Shown in pieces: positions 31,534 through 36,038 of a DNA stretch of 36,038 nt. Positions within the stretch are counted from its first letter, which is position 1; every line of letters starts with the position of its first letter. The DNA is from a virus. A program made the position numbers and the translations under genes. The notes beneath the pieces are model-generated. The model made no database searches. It worked only from the letters and a program-made list of their open reading frames with translations, and was not told the DNA's origin. The DNA lies in the IMG/VR virus record IMGVR_UViG_3300025840_000104, positions 1-36,038 of that record; one strand, given 5' to 3'.

Positions 31534-33113
31534 TCAATAATCTCAGTGAGCCTCCCCGTATCCTTGTTATACATCAGCGCCGTAGCTGGCCCTGTCATTC
31601 CACTGAATCTGTTCTTGAGTACACGCACGTTGGTAGTGTTGCGTACCATAGGATCTTCTGCTTGTGCGTTACGCTCTAATCCTAACACGATATCACTTAG
31701 CTGTGCTATCGCTGCTGAACCACGTAGTTGTCCAAGGCTGGTGTATGCACCGTCCTCATGTCCCTTACCATCAGGCCGCTTCAGGTGTGATACAACAAAC
31801 ATACACACACGCATCTCCTGACAGAACATACGTAGCTTGGTCATGATCTCATCGATGGCCTTACGCTCATCACCGTTGTCCTGATCCGACACCAGTATTG
31901 AGATGTGATCCAGCACTATGTACTGCACACCCAACACCTTGATCTGATAACGGAACCGTGCCAGTACGTTCTCAATCTTGTTGGAACCAAAGGTATCCCA
32001 AAGTACAACACGGTCATCAAGGTCAAGACTATCAAACACTTGGTCTACCTCACTGGCTGAGTAGTCACAGCCCGGAAGGTGGATAGGCTTGTTGATCTGC
32101 AGTCCCACTAGACCACGAGCAGTACGGTCAGGTGTCTCCTCAAGGAACGCTAGCCCTACCCTGTCGTTGGTCTGCCCAAGGATAGAGAACACTAGCTCAC
32201 GCATGAACGTAGACTTACCCAGACCAGAGCCAGCACATATGGTGACAAGCTCAGTCGGACGTACACCAAACGTCATGTCATCTAGTCCCTTGTATGGGTA
32301 ACGTACCTCTGCCTCCTCCAATGGTTTCTTCAGCGCCTCACGCAGAGAACCCAGCATCACCATACCATCAGGTGTGTAGGTCTTCGCCGCCCACCACCTC
32401 TTGATGAAGTCATCCTTGTCTGCGTTCATCAGGTAGTCACACGCATCCTTGTGTTCACCATGATGGAAGATCCTCGCCTTACCACCAAAGATATCAGCAC
32501 ACTCTAGAGCAGCAGAGCGGCCATGATCGTCGTTGTCAAAGCAAAAGATAATATTATCGTACTGATCCAAGAAGTCGTAGGATCTGCGGCAATCAGCAGC
32601 AGCACCTTGGGCGCCATTACGAATAGACACAACAGGATACTTGCCACCAAACATTTGATAGGTTGCCAAGGCATCGAACTCTCCCTCCACTACGGTTATG
32701 TATTGACCACCACTGGGGAATAGGTGCTGACCATACAGCCCAGCCTTCTTCCAATCCCCACCAATCTTGAACTGCTTGTCAGGATACCTAGTCTTCACCG
32801 CCACTAGCTCACCGACAGGATCATGATAACCAAACAGAATGTTACCTGCCTTCTGTTGTGCTGAGTATGCCGCCATCGTAGTAGCTGTCAACGCCCTGTC
32901 CTGATAGCCTCTGTATGGCTCTGTGAAGGCCGCTTTGTCGAACCCTTGTCCGGGTACTACTCGTTCCTTTATGTCGCTCACAGAGCCTCCTGTGTCCTCT
33001 GACGGGGTGAACTTAGCACAAGCAAAGCAATAGCTAGATCCATCCTCGTTGTATGACAATGCATCACTAGAACCACAGTCATCACATTGCTGGTGTAGCT
33101 TGACGAATGCCAT
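31530..33113 (-). CDS. Primase-helicase (T7 gp4-like)
   Basis: 527 residues combining primase and DnaB-type helicase. N-terminal zinc motif C10-C13...C29-C32 recognises primer sites, TOPRIM residues are VVEGEFDALA (141-150) and FDNDD (192-196), and helicase Walker A is GSGLGKS (295-301) with Walker B-like VLDHISIL near 405. GLVGLQINK and RGSAAIAQLSD are also typical of the ring helicase. It makes RNA primers and unwinds the fork for the family A polymerase. It is slightly shorter than T7 gp4 (566). ATG overlaps the stop of the small gene upstream (TGATG). Confidence 0.95.
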   Translation of the reverse strand: MAFVKLHQQCDDCGSSDALSYNEDGSSYCFACAKFTPSEDTGGSVSDIKERVVPGQGFDKAAFTEPYRGYQDRALTATTMAAYSAQQKAGNILFGYHDPVGELVAVKTRYPDKQFKIGGDWKKAGLYGQHLFPSGGQYITVVEGEFDALATYQMFGGKYPVVSIRNGAQGAAADCRRSYDFLDQYDNIIFCFDNDDHGRSAALECADIFGGKARIFHHGEHKDACDYLMNADKDDFIKRWWAAKTYTPDGMVMLGSLREALKKPLEEAEVRYPYKGLDDMTFGVRPTELVTICAGSGLGKSTFMRELVFSILGQTNDRVGLAFLEETPDRTARGLVGLQINKPIHLPGCDYSASEVDQVFDSLDLDDRVVLWDTFGSNKIENVLARFRYQIKVLGVQYIVLDHISILVSDQDNGDERKAIDEIMTKLRMFCQEMRVCMFVVSHLKRPDGKGHEDGAYTSLGQLRGSAAIAQLSDIVLGLERNAQAEDPMVRNTTNVRVLKNRFSGMTGPATALMYNKDTGRLTEIIE

Positions 33114-33292
33114 CAGTGTAGTGCCTCCGCATCTCCAAACAATTCTGTGTACTTGTCGAGTACTTCATCATGACTCAACTCCTCGCTCATCATAGCACGA
33201 GTCAGCTGGATGTACATCTGTATCAATTCCAGAGCAGGAACAGATTGCAGCTGGTACTCAAGTAACTCTTCAATCATTTCATCTTTAGTCAT
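33113..33292 (-). CDS. Small acidic helical protein
   Basis: 59 residues from ATG 33292: MTKDEMIEELLEYQLQSVPA and then LELIQMYIQLTRAMMSEELS, HDEVLDKYTELFGDAEALH. It is entirely helical and acidic. The stop overlaps the primase-helicase ATG (TGATG), so it probably opens the replication operon after the promoter at 33361. AGGA lies about 10 bases upstream. Nothing recognised. Confidence 0.65.
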   Translation of the reverse strand: MTKDEMIEELLEYQLQSVPALELIQMYIQLTRAMMSEELSHDEVLDKYTELFGDAEALH

Positions 33293-33308
33293 ACTATGTA
33301 GTTCCTAT

Positions 33309-33343
33309 GTATTAGTAATAGTATTAGTAATAATATTAATACT
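33309..33343. repeat. 12-bp tandem repeat and inverted repeat in the operon leader
   Basis: GTATTAGTAATA is present twice in tandem (33309-33320 and 33321-33332). AGTATTA (33320-33326) is also the reverse complement of 33337-33343, with a 10-bp spacer. It lies just downstream of the predicted start at about 33354 in the 5' leader, a good place for an operator or RNA structure. Confidence 0.6.
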
Positions 33344-33360
33344 TAGTTATCTATATAGAG

Positions 33361-33369
33361 AGTATAACA
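33361..33369 (-). promoter_or_regulatory. Extended -10 promoter for the replication operon
   Basis: On the - strand TGTTATACT (33369-33361). The -35 region is AT-rich with no clear TTGACA. Start near 33354, giving a leader of about 60 nt before ATG 33292. Confidence 0.55.
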
Positions 33370-33394
33370 CATTCCAAAAGAAAAAGTAAATGTA

Positions 33395-33589
33395 CTATTC
33401 ACACTGTTTGATAACTCTCCCCTTCTCACCGTGGTATTGCTCAACCTCCATGTCGAGCAAGCACAAGAACTTGTCTAGTTGACCTGACCGCTTGAGTTTC
33501 CACAGCGCCCTGCGTTCGATGTTGCGTACTGATTCACGCGAGATGCCCAACACCTCTGCTATCTGCGCGTGTGTCATACCGTCCCTCAT
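33395..33589 (-). CDS. Isolated sigma70 region-4-like helix-turn-helix protein
   Basis: 64 residues. The first 32, TH-AQIAEVLGISRESVRNIE followed by RRALWKLKR, match the sigma70 region 4.2 -35-binding helix-turn-helix almost residue for residue (cf. LTLEEIGKELGVTRERVRQIE, from memory). There is no region 2, so it cannot act as a full sigma. It may bind the beta flap or DNA and redirect host RNA polymerase, or act as a simple repressor. The ATG lies one base after the previous stop; GATGAGG is the ribosome site. The C-terminal half (LDKFLCLLDMEVEQYHGEKG) is unassigned. It precedes the replication promoter at 33361. Confidence 0.8.
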   Translation of the reverse strand: MRDGMTHAQIAEVLGISRESVRNIERRALWKLKRSGQLDKFLCLLDMEVEQYHGEKGRVIKQCE

Positions 33590-33590
33590 G

Positions 33591-33809
33591 TTAGAACCTC
33601 ATCATTGATCTATCTTTAAGCTTGACTAGCTTGCCATTCTTACCACAGTACAGGTCAACAAATAAGTCAGTCTTCATTGCCTTCTCACTCTTGAACACCA
33701 TGTACTCCACACCGTGATCTGGTTTGAAGTCACGTAGGCGTTTGACCACACGGTACACAGCAAGGCGTCCCGGCTTCGACTCATCAACAGGTGTAATGTA
33801 ATAACTCAT
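33591..33809 (-). CDS. Hypothetical basic protein
   Basis: 72 residues. YYITPVDESKPGRLAVYRVV then KRLRDFKPDHGVEYMVFKSE give a mixed basic/beta pattern, followed by KLVKLKDRSMMRF. The ATG overlaps the upstream TGA (ATGA). Function unknown. Basic charge may mean nucleic acid binding. It belongs to the right-hand cluster of small genes. Confidence 0.65.
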   Translation of the reverse strand: MSYYITPVDESKPGRLAVYRVVKRLRDFKPDHGVEYMVFKSEKAMKTDLFVDLYCGKNGKLVKLKDRSMMRF

Positions 33810-34171
33810 AGCTCAATCCACCTCCCAAAGGCTTCGTCTAGTTTACGGTACACATTGTCGCACCACTCGTTAGCACTGTAGTCAGAGATGACAATCATAG
33901 GCTCACGCTCTGACCCGTTGTTGTAGATCAAAGAGAACCACCCACGACAGTTACCCTCCACATCGTATGCCTCCACCTGATCCATCTCAGTCTGTGCTAG
34001 GTTCTTCAGGATGTGCAGCTTGTCACTACACCCATGCACAGATAGTTCTTCACCGTCCCACACTGACACCTTACCACTGTCCCACAGGCACAGGTCCACC
34101 AGCTTCTGAATCACAGGCCGTTCACACGGTGCTGCATACTCTGGATACTTGTTGTCAAATACAACTACCAT
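33806..34171 (-). CDS. Hypothetical protein
   Basis: 121 residues with mixed alpha/beta pattern: MVVVFDNKYPEYAAPCERPV, then VSVWDGEELSVHGCSDKLHIL, an EMDQVEAYDVEGNCRGWFSLI element and a C-terminal DYSANEWCDNVYRKLDEAFG. No motif recognised. GGAGGAAAG lies just before the ATG. Small gene in the probable early cluster. Confidence 0.65.
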   Translation of the reverse strand: MVVVFDNKYPEYAAPCERPVIQKLVDLCLWDSGKVSVWDGEELSVHGCSDKLHILKNLAQTEMDQVEAYDVEGNCRGWFSLIYNNGSEREPMIVISDYSANEWCDNVYRKLDEAFGRWIEL

Positions 34172-34365
34172 TTGCTTTCCTCCATGTCATCTGCAATAAG
34201 ATCATAAATATAAGACGAGTTGAACCAATCAGTAACAGGCTGACCACGTACTCGTATAAAGTAATCATCAACCATACCTGTCATTTCGTCAAACGAGTAC
34301 TTGATCGTGGCACATACTGTCATCCACGGGCAGTCAAGCTCTGTGTCAAACGTTCTGTGTATCAT
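34165..34365 (-). CDS. Hypothetical protein
   Basis: 66 residues: MIHRTFDTELDCPWMTVCAT, then IKYSFDEMTGMVDDYFIRVR. It has a beta-like N-terminus and an acidic helical C-terminus (YIYDLIADDMEESKW). GGAGGGAAG precedes the ATG, and it overlaps both neighbours (20 bp and 7 bp). Nothing recognised. Confidence 0.6.
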   Translation of the reverse strand: MIHRTFDTELDCPWMTVCATIKYSFDEMTGMVDDYFIRVRGQPVTDWFNSSYIYDLIADDMEESKW

Positions 34366-34567
34366 CGCTTCCCTCCAACACGTTTATCATTCGATCAAGG
34401 TGTTCCAGCGCCGCTGTCTTACCCAAGGCCATACCGTGCATGAAAGATCCTAAGCTAGTATCAAACCTATCACGCTTGTACCTACGCATATCTCTCAGGT
34501 TCTGCGCCTTACAGTCACGCAAGTTCTGTCTGAAGTTACGCAGTTCTGTCAGTAGATCAGGACTCAT
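34346..34567 (-). CDS. Hypothetical basic helical protein
   Basis: 73 residues. The N-terminal half is a strongly basic helix (LRNFRQNLRDCKAQNLRDMR, RYKRDRFD), followed by a helical LGKTAALEHLDRMINVLEG and an acidic end. It overlaps the upstream gene by 11 bp. Its charge suggests RNA or DNA contact. Unknown function. Confidence 0.6.
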   Translation of the reverse strand: MSPDLLTELRNFRQNLRDCKAQNLRDMRRYKRDRFDTSLGSFMHGMALGKTAALEHLDRMINVLEGSDDTQNV

Positions 34568-34940
34568 GTGTAGTCTCCTCCTTCTCAGTTATTACAGTAT
34601 GGTTCAACGCCAACAGATCGTCAATCCTCTGCTTCAACTCCTTAATCTGGTTCTCCTTGGCAGTCAAGTTACGCACCTGAATAGCATGACCATACTCGTA
34701 CACATCCTTGACCAGTGTCAGTGCAGTCTCCACCGTCAACACGTTCGACACCTTCTCTAAGAATGATGAAGGCTCCTCAAGCATGTACTCTATGATGTCA
34801 CCATCACTATACCCCCACTGCTCCATCAACTCCATAGCATCGTTGATGTTGTCAGGCTCCATGTACTCCATGATCTCATCATCATAATCAGACAGATCAA
34901 TGGTGTGGTACACTTCAATTTCGCTACTTCTCCAACCCAT
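34557..34940 (-). CDS. Hypothetical acidic protein with coiled coil
   Basis: 127 residues. The first half is acidic (SDYDDEIMEYMEPDNINDAM, then ELMEQWGYSDGDIIEYMLEE), the second is a heptad helix (RNLTAKENQIKELKQRIDDL). AAGGAG stands seven bases before the ATG. One copy of the 17-bp palindrome (34956-34972) lies immediately upstream of that ribosome site, so it could control this gene and those below it. Unknown function. Confidence 0.65.
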   Translation of the reverse strand: MGWRSSEIEVYHTIDLSDYDDEIMEYMEPDNINDAMELMEQWGYSDGDIIEYMLEEPSSFLEKVSNVLTVETALTLVKDVYEYGHAIQVRNLTAKENQIKELKQRIDDLLALNHTVITEKEETTHES

Positions 34941-34955
34941 GATACTTCTCCTTAG

Positions 34956-34972
34956 TTAAATGCATTTAAGTT
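34956..34972. repeat. Copy 3 of 17-bp palindromic repeat
   Basis: Exact TTAAATGCATTTAAGTT in the 51-bp gap between the GP88-like gene and the acidic coiled-coil gene, a few bases upstream of its ribosome site. The only - strand gap of this size in the right cluster carries the motif, suggesting an operator. Confidence 0.7.
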
Positions 34973-34991
34973 ACAGCGTCTCTCAACGCGA

Positions 34992-35585
34992 CTACTTAAC
35001 GTGCTCGACAATGACTGATGCCGTGTCGAACTTGTAGCACAACTGGCAGTCGATACACTTCTGCCCCGTGCAGTTTGCATCACCACGATACTTCTTGGTG
35101 ACGTTGTTGAACACACGATGAAAACCACGAGGTGGCTTACGCATCACGCGATCAATCTTGGGATTACTGTAAACAAGAATCATATTCTCAGGTACATGAT
35201 GCCTGTTGGGACGCACTATGTCAACTCGCTTAGTCCACAGCGCAAACGTACAGTGACCATTACTCTCTGCTATGTCACACAGATTGAGGAAGTGGGTGTC
35301 ATTGATTAACTCCCCGTGACCATGAAACCGCACGAATGCGGCGTTGATCTTGGGTATGTCAACCTCCCTATCACTACTAAGTATGTCACTATTACGCTGG
35401 AATGATGGTTGACAATTCTTACGATAGGTACTCAGCATCCGCTGGCTGTAACACATCGTACAAATGTTGTCCTTTCCACCACTCTTGTACTGCTTGACAC
35501 AGTACGGGTTCGTCGCTGTGTTGGTATTGATAGCAGGAATACCCGCTAACTTACCACTCATCTTGGATACACTAACTCTACTCAT
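34992..35585 (-). CDS. GP88-like cysteine-rich protein, possible Fe-S enzyme
   Basis: 197 residues from ATG 35585 (GGAGGAGGAC upstream; a longer frame to 35648 has no such site). The layout matches the phage GP88 family as I remember it: SKMSGKLAGIPAINTNTATN with NPYC (C29), ICTMCY (C42, C45), RNSDILS, a VRFHGHGEL segment (86-93), FALWTKR (115-120), ENMILVYSN, and a C-terminal C172-x4-C177-x2-C180-x2-C183 cluster. The C-x4-C-x2-C-x2-C cluster looks like an iron-sulphur site, and the strand-helix order resembles radical SAM-type barrels, though no CxxxCxxC is complete. The activity is unknown. It lies in the right-hand early cluster. Confidence 0.72.
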   Translation of the reverse strand: MSRVSVSKMSGKLAGIPAINTNTATNPYCVKQYKSGGKDNICTMCYSQRMLSTYRKNCQPSFQRNSDILSSDREVDIPKINAAFVRFHGHGELINDTHFLNLCDIAESNGHCTFALWTKRVDIVRPNRHHVPENMILVYSNPKIDRVMRKPPRGFHRVFNNVTKKYRGDANCTGQKCIDCQLCYKFDTASVIVEHVK

Positions 35586-35763
35586 ACAGTCTGTCCTCCT
35601 CCTCCCTAGATAAAACCATTGCATCAATATTATCAGGGCTACCCTCAATGATTAACTGCTGCATATTCAGGCAGTCCGTCTCCGTACCCCTGTACACAAT
35701 GGCAGTGCCAAGCCAGTGCTTGCTGGAATCCCAGACAAATACCCCGTAGTTTGTGAAGTCCAT
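35578..35763 (-). CDS. Hypothetical small protein
   Basis: 61 residues from ATG 35763 (TGATG overlap with the stop upstream; GGAGG four bases away). MDFTNYGVFVWDSSKHWLGT, then AIVYRGTETDCLNMQQLIIE: a beta-hairpin-like start and an acidic end (SREEEDRLYE). Nothing recognised. It overlaps the GP88-like gene by 8 bp. Confidence 0.6.
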   Translation of the reverse strand: MDFTNYGVFVWDSSKHWLGTAIVYRGTETDCLNMQQLIIEGSPDNIDAMVLSREEEDRLYE

Positions 35764-35897
35764 CACTCCTCCTCAGTTATCAGTATCCAATCGGACGGGT
35801 CTTCTTGCGCGTCGATCCACGCCCACGCTTCTTCGTTGCTGTTGAAGTACAGCACATCCTCAAACGAGATGGTAGCTGCGTTGAATACTCTTACCAT
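35763..35897 (-). CDS. Hypothetical 44-residue acidic protein
   Basis: ATG 35897 with GAGGAG about 9 bases upstream, 44 codons: MVRVFNAATISFEDVLYFNS then NEEAWAWIDAQEDPSDWILI. It is acidic and Trp-rich. The stop TGA overlaps the next ATG (TGATG). Small coupled gene of the right cluster, function unknown. Confidence 0.6.
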   Translation of the reverse strand: MVRVFNAATISFEDVLYFNSNEEAWAWIDAQEDPSDWILITEEE

Positions 35898-35909
35898 GTC
35901 ACTTACTCC

Positions 35910-36038
35910 TCAACTATGAGTGTAACCATCAGTCTCAATGGCGAGCCACATACCACACCACGGCACTACGACTGCACCATCCATACAAAAACCAGACTCA
36001 ACACTACGCCTAAACTGTAGGTAACTCAAGTCTGATCC
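35910..36038 (-). CDS. 3' part of a gene cut by the window edge
   Basis: An open frame of 42 codons runs from the window edge to the TGA at 35912-35910. The peptide reads SYLQFRRSVESGFCMDGAVV and then VPWCGMWLAIETDGYTHS. A start at 35984 would give only 24 residues, but the frame stays open to the edge, so a longer gene continuing to the right is more likely. No family recognised. Confidence 0.5.
   Translation of the reverse strand, partial: GSDLSYLQFRRSVESGFCMDGAVVVPWCGMWLAIETDGYTHS

Noticed and set aside
1-36038. tRNA genes, CRISPR arrays, insertion sequences, integrase or att sites
   Set aside because: No cloverleaf with conserved T-arm, no regularly spaced repeat-spacer array, no transposase motif and no recombinase motif were seen. 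The three 17-bp copies are too far apart and too few for an array.
35984-36038. Joining the right edge to position 1 as a circular gene
   Set aside because: If the ends were joined, the partial frame at the right edge would meet an in-frame TAA at positions 6-4, so a circular genome is not supported by this frame.

Overview
The window reads as most of the genome (or a large contig) of a lytic, short-tailed, T7-like bacteriophage. It carries a head-tail module of portal, scaffold, coat and tail tubular protein A, several very long Gln/Ala-rich candidate internal virion proteins, and a compact replication block. That block has a T7 gp4-like primase-helicase, family A DNA polymerase, ssDNA-binding protein, flap exonuclease, endonuclease I and an adenosylcobalamin-dependent (class II) ribonucleotide reductase. 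No phage RNA polymerase, integrase or DNA ligase is visible. Gene content and order recall marine podoviruses of the SIO1 / VpV262 / cobavirus type (Zobellviridae); this placement is from memory of families and is inference. A marine proteobacterial host is likely but cannot be fixed from the sequence.

Layout. Positions 1-583 are non-coding and rich in palindromes, including one that looks like a host Fur box, and end in a near-consensus sigma70 promoter. From 584 to 24187 all genes lie on the + strand: a putative small terminase, an orphan gene, an M15 endolysin, a small structural-type protein, a lipoprotein, large terminase and portal; then a run of small basic genes; then a second strong promoter (6866-6894) leading into scaffold and major capsid, closed by an intrinsic terminator (9267-9289). 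After that come a seven-repeat (probable beta-propeller) tail fibre, a small fibre-associated gene, a coiled-coil/TM protein and a 3-TM-type holin, a repeat-rich structural protein, tail tubular protein A, a probable tail nozzle protein and three large candidate internal virion proteins.

From 24182 to the right end all genes lie on the - strand and converge on the structural arm with a 6-bp gene overlap. Nearest the convergence are the class II RNR and nucleotide metabolism/repair genes, then the replication proteins, then a cluster of very small genes at the right. The latter includes an isolated sigma70 region-4 helix-turn-helix protein and a cysteine-rich protein that resembles the phage GP88 family. 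These right-hand genes lie upstream in the - strand transcription units, so they are likely expressed first. Genes are packed with ATGA, GTGA, TGATG or TAATG overlaps, implying translational coupling, and several genes use GTG or TTG starts.

The most interesting items are: a 63-codon coiled-coil reading frame with its own Shine-Dalgarno embedded entirely inside the portal 3' end and the next gene; a 17-bp palindromic sequence present exactly three times; five promoter-like sites sharing a TGnTATAAT-type extended -10 box in a phage that encodes only a lone sigma region 4; the GP88-like putative Fe-S protein; and repeat-driven evolution in the tail fibre and virion proteins.
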